This document shows, piece by piece, positions 27,546-36,481 of a stretch of 64,000 nt of DNA. Source of the DNA: Novosphingobium ovatum (GTDB lineage: Bacteria > Pseudomonadota > Alphaproteobacteria > Sphingomonadales > Sphingomonadaceae); the NCBI RefSeq assembly GCF_009909235.1, contig NZ_JAAAPO010000003.1, positions 496,001 to 560,000 on the forward strand, in the 5' to 3' direction. The first letter of the stretch is position 1. Each line of letters starts with the position of its first letter. The position numbers and the translations under genes are program-made. Below the pieces are notes generated by a model. It saw only the letters and a list, made by a program, of their open reading frames with translations. It was not told the DNA's origin and did no database searches.

Positions 27546-29828
27546 ATGACCGCACATGACCGCTTGATTGTAGAGGGGAATGCCGAAGGCGCCGTGGCGC
27601 GCACGGCGCTGATGGTGCTGGGCATGCACCGGTCGGGCACCAGCGCGCTGACGCGGGCGCTGGGGCTGATGGGGGCGGCGATGCCCGCCCAGATGATGCC
27701 CGCCCGTCCGGGGAATGAGGCCGGCCATTGGGAGAGCGAGGCGGTCTGTGACCTGAACGAGGCGATATTGGCCTCTGCGGGCAGCCATTGGGCCGATTGG
27801 ACGGCGCTGAACCCGGCATGGTATGATCAGCCCGATTATGCTGCGTGGGTGGCGCGCGGGGTGGATGTGATCGCCCAAGAATTTGGTGATGCGCCGCTGT
27901 TCGCGGTAAAGGACCCGCGCAATTGCCGATTGGCGCGCTATTGGCTGGACGTGCTGGCCAGTGCGGGGGCGGTGGCGCGCTGCATCCTGCCTATGCGCAA
28001 CCCGTTGGAGGTGGCCGCCTCGCTGGAGCGGCGCGACGGGATCGAGGAGCGGGTGGGCCTGTTGCTGTGGCTGCGCCATGTGCTGGACGCCGAGGGGGCG
28101 ACGCGCGGGCAGGCACGGGCGTTTGTCGATTACGCCGATCTGTTGGCGCAAGGAGAGGCGGCGGTGCGGCGCATCGGCGATGGTCTGGGCGTGGCGTGGC
28201 CTCGGTTGGCCACGGCCGAGCCGGGCCTGTTCGCCCATATGGGTGAGGTGCCCGATGCCGGGGTGAGCGCGCAGATGGCCGCTTGGCTGGACCCGGGGTT
28301 GCGCCATCACGCGCGCGATGCGGGGGCGGTGCTGCATGATGCGGGGCTGTCGGCGTGGGTGCGCGATGTTTACGCGGTGATGCTGCGCTGGTGCCGCGAG
28401 GGGGAGGACGCGCGCGACTATGCCGTGCTGGACGCGGTGGCGGCGGCGTTGAACGCGGCGGCGCCGGTGTTTGTGCCGCTGTTGCGCGGGGCCGATGCGC
28501 GGGTGAGCCAGATCGCCGCGCGGCTCTCGACCGCAGAGGTGCAGGTGGCGCACAGCAACGCCCTGTTTGCCGAGGCGGTGGCCGCGCGCGATACGCTGGC
28601 CGGGCAATTGGCCGAACTGGGCTTGCGGCATGCGCAGGCAGAGGACGCGCGCGCGCTGGCGGTGCGAGATGTGCAGGCGGCGCGGGCCGAGGCGCAGGGG
28701 CTGAGCGCGCAAGGCGCGGCGGCCGAGGCGCGGCTGGCCGAGGCAGAGGCCGAGGTGGCCGATCTGCGCCACGCGCGTGAGGATCTGGAAAGCCATCTGC
28801 GCCAGCGTCAGGCCGAGGTGCGCGCCGCCTGGGCCGAGGTGGCCAGCATGCAGGCAGAGGTGGAGCAATGGCGCGACACCGCCGCGCAGGCGCAGGCGCG
28901 CAGCGATGGTTTGCGCGGGGAATTGGCCCGGTCCGAGGCATGGGTGTTCCGCCTGTCGGCCGAGCGGGCCGAGGCCGAGGCGGCGCTGCGCCGGCAGGAT
29001 TGGCAGATGCGCGCGTTGCAGGCGCAAACCGGCGCGACTTTGGCCGAGGCGCGGCGTGAGGTGGCGGCGATGACCGCGCAATATGCCGCCAGCGCACAGG
29101 GTTTGCAGTTGGCCGAGGCGCGGGTGGAGCAACTGGCCAGCGATCTGGCCGAGGCGCAGATGATCGCCGATGGCGTGCGCGAAAGGCTGGTGCGGGTGGA
29201 GACGGATCTGGCCCATGCGCGGCACCATGGTTCCGCGCTGGAGTTGGAACTGGCCGCGACGCAGGAACAGGCCGCCTGCGAGGCCGAGGTGTGGAGTGAC
29301 CGGCTGAACGCCGCCACCCGCGCGCAGGCGCAGGTAACGCAGGACTTGGCGCGGGCGCAGGCATTGGCCGCGCAGATCGACGCGGCGCGCATCGCCGCCG
29401 ATGGCGCCCGGGCCGAGGCGGAGCAGGCCTTGGCGCAGGTGGAGGATCAGCGCGACCATGCGTGGCAGGCGCAGGAGGCCGCCGAGCAGGCCCGCGCCCA
29501 GAGCCAGAGCCAGTTGGAGGAACGCTTTGGCGAGATCGCCACGCTGACCGGCCTGTTGCAGCGGCAGGCTCAGGCGGCGGAAAACGCGTTGAATCAGGCC
29601 GATCTGCTACGTGCTTTACAGGCAGAGGTGTTGAAGAGCTCCGGATGGTGGGGCTGGCTGCCCGCGCGCTGGCAAAGCCGGGTGCGCTATCGCCGTTTGC
29701 GCGACAAGGGGCTGTTTGATGCGGCGGCCTATTTGCAGGCCTATCCCGATGTGGCGGCCAGCGGGATGGACCCGTTGCGCCATTTTGTCCTGCATGGGTT
29801 GAACGAAGGGCGGAGCGCGAGCGTTTGA
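27546..29828 (+). CDS. Sulfotransferase-like P-loop protein with long coiled coil and C-terminal PDVAASG module
   Basis: The 760-residue protein starts with a sulfotransferase-like domain: the PAPS-binding P-loop LGMHRSGTSALTRAL near residue 20 and KDPRNCRLARY, RNPLEVAASLERRDG, which resembles the 3'-phosphate-binding part of this fold. Residues ~330-700 are an Ala/Glu/Gln-rich coiled coil without Pro. The end, LFDAAAYLQAYPDVAASGMD, is a module repeated at the start of the next gene. The stop overlaps the next start (TGATG), so the two are translationally coupled. It lies at the edge of the capsule locus and may sulfate the polysaccharide or scaffold the synthesis complex. The start is uncertain: 27546 chosen, 27519 possible. 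Confidence 0.7.
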   Translation: MTAHDRLIVEGNAEGAVARTALMVLGMHRSGTSALTRALGLMGAAMPAQMMPARPGNEAGHWESEAVCDLNEAILASAGSHWADWTALNPAWYDQPDYAAWVARGVDVIAQEFGDAPLFAVKDPRNCRLARYWLDVLASAGAVARCILPMRNPLEVAASLERRDGIEERVGLLLWLRHVLDAEGATRGQARAFVDYADLLAQGEAAVRRIGDGLGVAWPRLATAEPGLFAHMGEVPDAGVSAQMAAWLDPGLRHHARDAGAVLHDAGLSAWVRDVYAVMLRWCREGEDARDYAVLDAVAAALNAAAPVFVPLLRGADARVSQIAARLSTAEVQVAHSNALFAEAVAARDTLAGQLAELGLRHAQAEDARALAVRDVQAARAEAQGLSAQGAAAEARLAEAEAEVADLRHAREDLESHLRQRQAEVRAAWAEVASMQAEVEQWRDTAAQAQARSDGLRGELARSEAWVFRLSAERAEAEAALRRQDWQMRALQAQTGATLAEARREVAAMTAQYAASAQGLQLAEARVEQLASDLAEAQMIADGVRERLVRVETDLAHARHHGSALELELAATQEQAACEAEVWSDRLNAATRAQAQVTQDLARAQALAAQIDAARIAADGARAEAEQALAQVEDQRDHAWQAQEAAEQARAQSQSQLEERFGEIATLTGLLQRQAQAAENALNQADLLRALQAEVLKSSGWWGWLPARWQSRVRYRRLRDKGLFDAAAYLQAYPDVAASGMDPLRHFVLHGLNEGRSASV

Positions 29829-29968
29829 TGGGCAAGGCAGATGGCGCAGGCGTGATGCCGCGCGCGCAGGCGCAGGATGTGGCGCGGTTGCGCGACAGCG
29901 GGCTGTTTGACGCGGCGTGGTATGCCGCCCGATACCCCGATGTGGCGGCCAGCGGGATGGACCCGTTG
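29745..29968 (+). repeat. 33-bp perfect direct repeat spanning a gene junction
   Basis: The same 33 bases occur at 29745-29777 and 29936-29968. They encode PDVAASGMDPL at the end of the sulfotransferase-like protein and near the start of the following glycosyltransferase. Confidence 0.9.
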
Positions 29969-32239
29969 GAGCATTACGTCTGGTTGGGCTGGCGGTTGCA
30001 GCGCGCGCCGGGGCCGGGGGCGGGGGTAAGCGCGCCCGATCTGGTGGCCGAACGCGCGGGGCTGATCGGGGCGAATGATGCCGGGGCGGATGGCGCAGGG
30101 GTGCCGCAGGGCGATTGGCCGCCGCCGCCGCTGGGCGATTTCTGGCTGCCGCAGGTGCTGCGCGATGTGATCATCTCTGGGTATGGAGAGGGGGTCGCGC
30201 CGCTCTATTGGTATTTGTGTTCGGTCATGGCGCGCTGGGTGGATGAACCGGATGGGTTCGCCGGGTCGGGCGATGCGGCGCGGCTGGTGGCGCGGTTGCA
30301 GGCATTGGCGGCGCGCGGCGATGCGCCGCCGGATGTCAGCGTGATCGTGCCGGTGTATAATCATGTGCTGGACACGATGCTGTGTCTGGTCAGCGTGCTG
30401 GAACATGCGGGGAATCGCGCGGTTGAGGTGATCGTGGCCGATGACGGATCGAGCGATGCGACCGCGCGGCTGGTGGGCGCGATTGGCGGCTGTGTGCGGC
30501 ATGTGCGGCAGGCGGAAAATCTGGGTTTTCTGGGCAATTGCAATGCGGCGGCGGGGTCTGCGCGGGGGGCGCATATCGTGTTGTTGAACAATGACACGCT
30601 GGTGCTGCCCGGCTGGCTGGAGGCTTTGCTGGCGCCGTTTGACGCGGATTGGCGCGGCATTCCGGTGGGGCTGGTGGGGGCCAAATTGCTGAACTGGGAC
30701 GGCAGTTTGCAGGAGGCTGGCGGGATCTATTGGAACGATGGCTCGGCGTGGAATTATGGCCGGGGGCAGGACGCCCGTGCGCCGCAGTTCAACTATGTGA
30801 AAGAGGCCGATTATTGCAGCGGTGCAGCCATCGCCATCCCGAACGCGCTGTGGCACGCGCTGGAGGGTTTTGACCGCCATTTCCTGCCCGCCTATTGTGA
30901 GGATGCCGATCTGGCTTTCCGTGTGCGGGCGGCGGGCTATGCCACGCTGTACCAGCCCGCGGCAGAGGTGATCCACCACGAAGGGCGCAGCCATGGCCGC
31001 GACACGGGGCAGGGGATCAAGGCGCATCAAATCACCAATCAGGCAAAATTGCGTGACCGCTGGGCCGATGATCTGGCGCGGGAACATTATCCCAATGCGG
31101 TGAATGTCTGGCGCGCGCGGGACCGTACTGGTGCGCGGCCGCATGTGCTGGTGGTGGACCATTACGTGCCGCAATGGGATCGTGACGCCGGTTCGCGCAG
31201 CACGTTTGATTGCATTCAGACGCTGATCCAGATGGGCGTGCAGGTGACGTTCTGGCCCGACAATCTGCACGCCGATCCCGCCTATTGCCCACGGCTTCAG
31301 GCGATGGGGGTGGAGGTGATGTATGGCCCGGCGCTGGCGGGGGGCTTTGCCCGGTTCATGGCTGAAAGGGCGGATTTGTATGACGCGGTGCTGTTGAACC
31401 GGCCGCATATTGCGGGGGCCTATTATGACGCGATCCGGGGGGAAAGCGGGGCGCGGGTGGCCTATTACGGCCATGATCTGCACCATCTGCGGATGCAGCG
31501 CCATCTGGACACCACTGGAGAGGGCAGCGCTCAGGCCATCGCCCGCATGCGCCGGATTGAGCGCGATGTGTGCCTGCGCGCCGATTGCGTGTTGTTCCCT
31601 GACCCCAATGAGGTGGCCGCTGTGGCGCGCGATTTGGGCGGGGGGCGCGATTATCTGACTTTGCCGGTGGTGTGCCACGATGGCACGGCGGGGGCGGCGC
31701 GGTTGGCGGGCGATGGGTGCGATCGGGGGGCAGAGTTGCTGTTTGTCGGCGGCTTTGCCCATCCGCCCAACCGTGATGGGCTCTTGTGGTTTGTCACCCA
31801 TGTCATGCCGCTGCTGCGGGGGCGGGTGCCGGGGGTGCGGCTGACGGTGGTGGGGTCGAATGCGCCCGCCGATGTGCTGGCGCTGGACGGTGGCGATATC
31901 CGCGTGCTGGGTCAGGTGTCGGATGACGCGCTGGCGGCGGCCTATGACGCGGCGGCGGTGGCGGTGGCGCCTTTGCGTTTTGGCGCGGGGGTCAAGGGTA
32001 AGGTGGTGGAGGCGATGGCGCGCGGCGTGCCGGTCGTCACCACCAGCATCGGCGCGCAGGGCATTGCGCAGGCGGATCAGGCGCTGTTCGTGGCCGACGC
32101 GGCAGAGGGCTTTGCCGATGGCGTGGCGGCGGCGCTGCGCGATGGCGCGGCGCGGGCGCAGGCGGCGTTGAACGTGGTGCGGCGCGATTTTTCCCGTGAC
32201 GCGATGGCGGCGGTGCTGGCCCGCGCTTTGGGTATCTGA
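29828..32239 (+). CDS. Bifunctional glycosyltransferase (GT2 plus GT4-like domains)
   Basis: The 803-residue cytoplasmic protein has an N-terminal LFDAAWYAARYPDVAASGMD module. A GT2 (GT-A) domain follows, with VSVIVPVYNHVLDTM, the nucleotide-sugar Asp motif VIVADDGSSDAT, the DxD-like LLNNDTLVLPGW and EDADLAFRVRAAGY. A GT4-like (GT-B) domain then starts near RPHVLVVDHYVPQWD and contains ELLFVGGFAHPPNRDG and APLRFGAGVKGKVVEAMARG. Two catalytic folds on one chain suggest two sugar additions in capsule repeat synthesis. The ATG overlaps the upstream stop by one base. It ends at a bidirectional terminator facing a GT61 gene. Confidence 0.85.
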   Translation: MGKADGAGVMPRAQAQDVARLRDSGLFDAAWYAARYPDVAASGMDPLEHYVWLGWRLQRAPGPGAGVSAPDLVAERAGLIGANDAGADGAGVPQGDWPPPPLGDFWLPQVLRDVIISGYGEGVAPLYWYLCSVMARWVDEPDGFAGSGDAARLVARLQALAARGDAPPDVSVIVPVYNHVLDTMLCLVSVLEHAGNRAVEVIVADDGSSDATARLVGAIGGCVRHVRQAENLGFLGNCNAAAGSARGAHIVLLNNDTLVLPGWLEALLAPFDADWRGIPVGLVGAKLLNWDGSLQEAGGIYWNDGSAWNYGRGQDARAPQFNYVKEADYCSGAAIAIPNALWHALEGFDRHFLPAYCEDADLAFRVRAAGYATLYQPAAEVIHHEGRSHGRDTGQGIKAHQITNQAKLRDRWADDLAREHYPNAVNVWRARDRTGARPHVLVVDHYVPQWDRDAGSRSTFDCIQTLIQMGVQVTFWPDNLHADPAYCPRLQAMGVEVMYGPALAGGFARFMAERADLYDAVLLNRPHIAGAYYDAIRGESGARVAYYGHDLHHLRMQRHLDTTGEGSAQAIARMRRIERDVCLRADCVLFPDPNEVAAVARDLGGGRDYLTLPVVCHDGTAGAARLAGDGCDRGAELLFVGGFAHPPNRDGLLWFVTHVMPLLRGRVPGVRLTVVGSNAPADVLALDGGDIRVLGQVSDDALAAAYDAAAVAVAPLRFGAGVKGKVVEAMARGVPVVTTSIGAQGIAQADQALFVADAAEGFADGVAAALRDGAARAQAALNVVRRDFSRDAMAAVLARALGI

Positions 32240-32245
32240 GCAAAA

Positions 32246-32266
32246 GGGGCGGCGCGGTGCCGCCCC
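32246..32266. terminator. Bidirectional terminator between convergent glycosyltransferase genes
   Basis: GGGGCGGC-gcggt-GCCGCCCC. On the minus strand it is followed by TTTTG, so it best terminates the gene at 32275-33537, and it can also end the plus-strand transcript. Confidence 0.7.
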
Positions 32267-32274
32267 TGCTGGCG

Positions 32275-33537
32275 TTACAGCAAATGCCCGGCGCAACGGG
32301 CGAAATCCAGCACATCCACCCGGCAATCATCCACCTGGGCGCGGCTGCCCGGCGTCACGTCATGCGCGACATAGGTGGCATAAGCATTGCCCTGCGCGGC
32401 GCTGAGCACATAGAACGCGGGCGTGCCATAGGTGTGTGGGAAAATCTCGACCAACTGGCACCGCCGCGCCGCCAGCGCCATCAGCGCCAGCCCCGCGCCA
32501 TGCAGCGCGACCACATGGCTGGCGCGGGCGATGGTGGCGATCTGCTCCACCAATGGCATTTCGCCCAACACCACCCGGCGATAGCCCAACCCCGCCAGAT
32601 AGGCGGCCAATTCGGCGTCATTGACAATCCGCCGCCCCGGCGCGTCGGCCCGGCTGACATAGATCTTGTCCGCGGGGGCCGGCATGAAACCGCCCGTCGC
32701 CGTTGCCAGCACGCGCAGGCCCAGCCGCGCCTGCAACCAGTCCAGCGCCCAAGGCGCGCCCTTGAACGCGGGGTGGGGCAGATCGGCCAGATCGCTGGTG
32801 GCGATCAGCATCCGCGCGCGGATCGCGGCAAACGGCTCGACCACATGCACCCGGTCGGCGGCAATACCGATCAGTTCCAGCGTTTCGCGCTGATAGCGGG
32901 TGGGCGATTGGTGCAACAGCACATGCACCTGTGCCAAACCGCCGCCCAGCGCCGCCAGTCGCGGCAGTGCATCAATCAGCCAGTGGCAAAAATTCAGCGG
33001 ATAGATATCATCGGCCAGCACGATCGCCGTGCCGTCAATATGGTGCGCCTGCGCCGCCAGTTCGGCCACATCCATGTCATACCACGGCGCCAGCCCGGCA
33101 TAGCGCGACGAGACATCGGTCAGCAGCCTTTGCCCGCTGCTGTCCAGCACCAGCGGCGCATAGGCCATGTTCAGATAGACCCCGCCCGGCACTTCGGCCA
33201 TGCGCAGCGCGGGGGAATGGGCGTTGGCCACCCCCGCCGCCGGAAAGCATTCGGGCCGCCCGTTCAGAAACACCGGATCGGCCATGCGGCGCGCATAAGG
33301 CGGCGCGATCAGCCGGTCGGCCACCCCCGCGCCCGCCGCGCTGACCCGCACCGGCGCGCCCGCGTGGTCCCATGGCGGCGGGCCGAAACCGGCGATGATG
33401 TCGGCCACATTGCGCGCCCAAGGGTTCACCTCCACCCCATGATGGGCGGCGATGTCGCGCACGGCGTCCACCTTGCTGACACTGGTGGGGATCGGGGCCG
33501 CCAGTGTGGCGGCAGGGCTCAACAATTCCACGGGCAT
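32275..33537 (-). CDS. Glycosyltransferase family 61 (DUF563) protein
   Basis: The 420-residue protein has the GT61 core: ADDIYPLNFCHWLIDALPRL (residues ~175-195), RLLLHQSP-like HVLLHQSPTRYQRETLELIG, DKIYVSRADAPGRRIVND and HVVALHGAGLALMALAARRC, where HGAGL is highly conserved. Members transfer pentoses or hexoses in polysaccharide and glycan synthesis. It follows kpsT on the same strand by 32 bp, so it is probably the last gene of the kpsE-kpsM-kpsT operon. No signal peptide. The sugar it transfers is unknown. Confidence 0.85.
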   Translation of the reverse strand: MPVELLSPAATLAAPIPTSVSKVDAVRDIAAHHGVEVNPWARNVADIIAGFGPPPWDHAGAPVRVSAAGAGVADRLIAPPYARRMADPVFLNGRPECFPAAGVANAHSPALRMAEVPGGVYLNMAYAPLVLDSSGQRLLTDVSSRYAGLAPWYDMDVAELAAQAHHIDGTAIVLADDIYPLNFCHWLIDALPRLAALGGGLAQVHVLLHQSPTRYQRETLELIGIAADRVHVVEPFAAIRARMLIATSDLADLPHPAFKGAPWALDWLQARLGLRVLATATGGFMPAPADKIYVSRADAPGRRIVNDAELAAYLAGLGYRRVVLGEMPLVEQIATIARASHVVALHGAGLALMALAARRCQLVEIFPHTYGTPAFYVLSAAQGNAYATYVAHDVTPGSRAQVDDCRVDVLDFARCAGHLL

Positions 33538-33569
33538 ATATGCTCCTGTCTATGGAAAAGGATGTGGTG

Positions 33570-34286
33570 TCAGGTGGTTATCGGTGCGGCCATATGGGCG
33601 TGGTGGGCGTCCTGCGCCTCGGCCACACAGGCGTATTCAGTCAGCGTGCCATCGCGCAGCACCGCCGCGCGGTCGCAATGGTCGCGCACATACCCGGCGT
33701 CATGCGACACGATCAGGAACGCCCGATCCGCCCGCCGGACAAACAATTCCTCATGGCAACGCGCCTGAAACCGGGCGTCGCCCACGGCAAACACCTCGTC
33801 CAGCAGGTACACGTCAAATTCGATCATCATCGACACCGCAAAGGCCAAGCGCGCCCGCATGCCGGAGGAATAGCTCTTCACCGGCTCGTCCAGATACCGC
33901 CCCAGTGCCGAGAAATCGGCGATGAAATCCTGCGCCGTGGCAAAGTCCTGCCCATGTACGCGGCAGATGAAGCGGGCATTGTCCCAGCCGGTCAAACTGC
34001 CCTGAAACGCACCGGAAAAAGCCAGCGGCCACGACACCCGCAGCCCCAGATGGACGTAGCCGCGGTTGGGCCGCTCAATCCCGCCGGCGATGCGGATCAG
34101 CGTGGATTTGCCCGCGCCATTGCCGCCCAGAATGGCGATCTTTTCCCCCCGCCGCAGCTCCAGATTGACCCCGCGCAGCACGGGATTGGCGCCCCGTTTC
34201 GTCGGATAGCTTTTCCACACATCGCGCAGGCACAGTGTCGAGAGCCCCAATTGCGGTATCGCGGGCGCGCCAAACAGGCCCATCAT
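33570..34286 (-). CDS. kpsT: Capsule polysaccharide ABC exporter, ATP-binding subunit (KpsT/CtrD type)
   Basis: The 238-residue ATPase has Walker A LGGNGAGKSTLIRIAGG, Q-loop region with PLAFSGAFQGSLTG, signature YSSGMRARLAFA, Walker B DVYLLDEVFAVGD and H-loop IVSHDAGYV. This is the polysaccharide-export ABC subfamily. Its ATG overlaps the kpsM stop (ATGA). It powers export of the lipid-linked capsule across the inner membrane together with the permease. The N-terminal stretch of about 20 residues before the domain is short, unlike O-antigen (Wzt) ATPases with C-terminal binding domains, which supports capsule use. Confidence 0.92.
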   Translation of the reverse strand: MMGLFGAPAIPQLGLSTLCLRDVWKSYPTKRGANPVLRGVNLELRRGEKIAILGGNGAGKSTLIRIAGGIERPNRGYVHLGLRVSWPLAFSGAFQGSLTGWDNARFICRVHGQDFATAQDFIADFSALGRYLDEPVKSYSSGMRARLAFAVSMMIEFDVYLLDEVFAVGDARFQARCHEELFVRRADRAFLIVSHDAGYVRDHCDRAAVLRDGTLTEYACVAEAQDAHHAHMAAPITT

Positions 34287-35104
34287 TCGGGCACCGCGCT
34301 GCGCGACAGGCGGCGCTCATTGGCCAGCCCCATCAGGCTCAGCCCCAGATTGCACGCCACCAGATAGGCCGTGTCGTAATGCGGCACGATCTGGCTGCCA
34401 AACCATGCGGCGCGGATCATCTCGGTACAATGGACCATCGGGATCCAGCCCAGCACCGCCTGAAAATCGGCCGGCAGCGCGTCCATCAGAAACGCCGCCC
34501 CCGACAGCGGGAACAACAGATAGGCTGCCGGATGCCACAGCTTTTCCACCCACTCCGACCCTTCGGCCAGACTGCCCAGCATCAGCGCCAGCGCCGCGCC
34601 AAACCATGCCGTCAGCGCCCATGCCCAGGCCAGCAACAGAAAATCCTCTGGCGGATCAATCCATTCCCCCGCGATCAGCACCAACCCCAACAGGGTGAAG
34701 GACATGGTGGCCCCGGCCGCCTCCAGCGCCACGCGCGACAGAAAAATGTCGGCCACACGCACATGGCGGTGATACAGCAGCGGCAGATTGGCCCCCACCG
34801 CGCCCACACAGCGCCCCGGCATGTTGCGCCACAGCAGGATGGTGGAATAGCCCGTCAGCGCAAAGGCCATGATCGGCAATTGCGACCCATGCGTCATCCC
34901 CGTGGCATGCCACAAGGCCGTGACGCCCAGCGTGAACAGCATGGGTTCGACAAACAGCCACAGGAAACCGATGTTGTGCCGCCCATAGCGCGTCAGCGTT
35001 TCGCGCAGCATCAGCGCCCAGATCACCCGCCGCTGCACCGCGATGGCGCGGCGCAAGGCGGCCCGGTTCAACGCGGGCGTGGTGGCCAGTAACGCCTCAA
35101 TCAT
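34283..35104 (-). CDS. kpsM: Capsule polysaccharide ABC exporter, permease subunit (KpsM/CtrC type)
   Basis: The 273-residue inner membrane protein belongs to the ABC-2 family: cytoplasmic amphipathic start (RVIWALMLRETLTRYGRHNIGFLW), then six predicted helices including LFVEPMLFTLGVTALW and AAYLLFPLSGAAFLMDALP. The RETLTRYGR...GFLW.FVEP pattern is typical of KpsM. The ATG at 35104 overlaps the kpsE stop by eight bases, and the stop overlaps kpsT. The in-frame ATG at 35146 would add residues that lie within kpsE and is rejected. Pairs with KpsT for export. Confidence 0.92.
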   Translation of the reverse strand: MIEALLATTPALNRAALRRAIAVQRRVIWALMLRETLTRYGRHNIGFLWLFVEPMLFTLGVTALWHATGMTHGSQLPIMAFALTGYSTILLWRNMPGRCVGAVGANLPLLYHRHVRVADIFLSRVALEAAGATMSFTLLGLVLIAGEWIDPPEDFLLLAWAWALTAWFGAALALMLGSLAEGSEWVEKLWHPAAYLLFPLSGAAFLMDALPADFQAVLGWIPMVHCTEMIRAAWFGSQIVPHYDTAYLVACNLGLSLMGLANERRLSRSAVPE

Positions 35105-36242
35105 GATGTTCGCGCAGCCCGGCCAACAGCATCGTGGCAATGCCATGCAGCACCAGCCCCGCGATCAGCACCGTCAGAATGCCGCGCAACCGGCGCGGTT
35201 CCTCGGCCCGGTCGGGGCGGTTGGGCTCGACAATGCGCTCGATATAGACCTGCTTGCGGCGCGCCTCGCTGCGGGCCTCCTCCAGACTGGCAAAGGCGGC
35301 GGTCAATTGCTTGTCGGCGATCTGGCTGGCCAACAGCAATTGGCTGTACCGTTCCGCCCGGCCGGCCAGCGACCGCTGCCCCCCCGCCATCGCCGCCCCC
35401 TGCGCGCCGATCTGTACCTGCAATTCGGCCGCGCGCGCCTGTAATGCGCCAATCTGCGGGTTTTCGGGGGCCACCCGCGCCATCTCGCGCAAGGTTGCCT
35501 TGGTGGCGATCAGCTCGTCCTGCAACTTGCCCACCATCTGCATCTGCACCGTCGCCTGACGGTCGGGGTCAACCACCCCGGTCTGGTTGCGATAGGCCGC
35601 CAATGCGCGCCCCGCCGCCTCGGCGCGCTGGCGGGCGTCCTGCACCTCCCCCTCGGCCTGACGCATCAGATCGTCGCGCGCCCGCGCGTTCAGCCGGTTG
35701 ACCGTCGATTCCGCCAGCCCCAACAGCCGCGCGTTGAATGCCTGTGCCACATCAGGCGCATAGGCCCGCACCGTCAGCACGCTGATCGTTGTGCCGGGGG
35801 CATAGGCCACCTGCACCTTGCGCCGGAAATAGCGGTACAGTCCCTCAAAACCCGGATCCAGGTTCAGCACGTTGAACCGGTCCACCCATGCCACATCGCG
35901 CGCGGTATAGGCCGCCGCGAACGCGCCCCGCACCGGGTCCCCGCCGCCGTTCAGCGCCATCAGCCCATCGCGTGAGAGCACCACCGATTGCGCGGCCCCA
36001 GCCTCATCCCCGGCACTGGCCACGCCCCCCTTCAGCAACAGGCCCAGCGCGGTGGGGGCCTGCCGTTCGGGCATGCGCAGGACAAAGCGCGATTCGGACA
36101 CATACACATCCCCCGCCAGCGCCCCGTAATAGACCGTCGCCAGTGCCACCGGCGCGGCCACCGTCAGCATCACCAGGCGCGGCCGCCATCCGTCAAAAGG
36201 CCGGGAAAATCGTGTGGAGGAAGATGCAGACATGATCGCCAT
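35097..36242 (-). CDS. kpsE: Capsule export inner membrane protein (KpsE/CtrB-type co-polymerase)
   Basis: The 381-residue protein has an N-terminal membrane helix (LVMLTVAAPVALATVYYGAL), a large periplasmic coiled-coil domain with SRFVLRMPERQ and long Ala/Gln/Arg helices, and a C-terminal helix (ILTVLIAGLVLHGIATMLLAG). This is the polysaccharide co-polymerase-type adaptor that links the ABC exporter to the outer membrane channel. It heads the operon kpsE-kpsM-kpsT-GT61, divergent from the outer membrane lipoprotein gene. Two starts are possible, 36242 and 36233; neither has a clear ribosome binding site. Confidence 0.9.
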   Translation of the reverse strand: MAIMSASSSTRFSRPFDGWRPRLVMLTVAAPVALATVYYGALAGDVYVSESRFVLRMPERQAPTALGLLLKGGVASAGDEAGAAQSVVLSRDGLMALNGGGDPVRGAFAAAYTARDVAWVDRFNVLNLDPGFEGLYRYFRRKVQVAYAPGTTISVLTVRAYAPDVAQAFNARLLGLAESTVNRLNARARDDLMRQAEGEVQDARQRAEAAGRALAAYRNQTGVVDPDRQATVQMQMVGKLQDELIATKATLREMARVAPENPQIGALQARAAELQVQIGAQGAAMAGGQRSLAGRAERYSQLLLASQIADKQLTAAFASLEEARSEARRKQVYIERIVEPNRPDRAEEPRRLRGILTVLIAGLVLHGIATMLLAGLREHHD

Positions 36243-36481
36243 TCAGCCCATGCAAAAGGTCACAACCGGCGCGGCGGATGGCACAGTGTCATCGCGCGCC
36301 CATGACCTTTGGTATGCGGGCGGGGCGGGGCGCGCCGCAATCACAGGGGCATCCTCTTTGGCCCCAAGTGCCGGGATTTTCGTGGTGATGCAGCGGTTTC
36401 GGATCAATCAGGCGCCACTCGCGTCTGGAATGCGCGGATCGGTGATTGCGGGCGGGGGCGGGCTGCGGGCATCGTCAGGGC
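36243..36481. promoter_or_regulatory. Divergent capsule-export promoter region
   Basis: A 239-bp gap between kpsE (minus) and the outer membrane export lipoprotein (plus). It must carry both promoters. No recognisable operator or riboswitch was seen. Confidence 0.35.

Noticed and set aside
27228..32326. Two very long minus-strand frames opposite the sulfotransferase-like and glycosyltransferase genes
   Set aside because: Products are Arg/His/Pro/Gln-rich and motif-free, while the plus strand has strong glycosyltransferase motifs and coupled starts.
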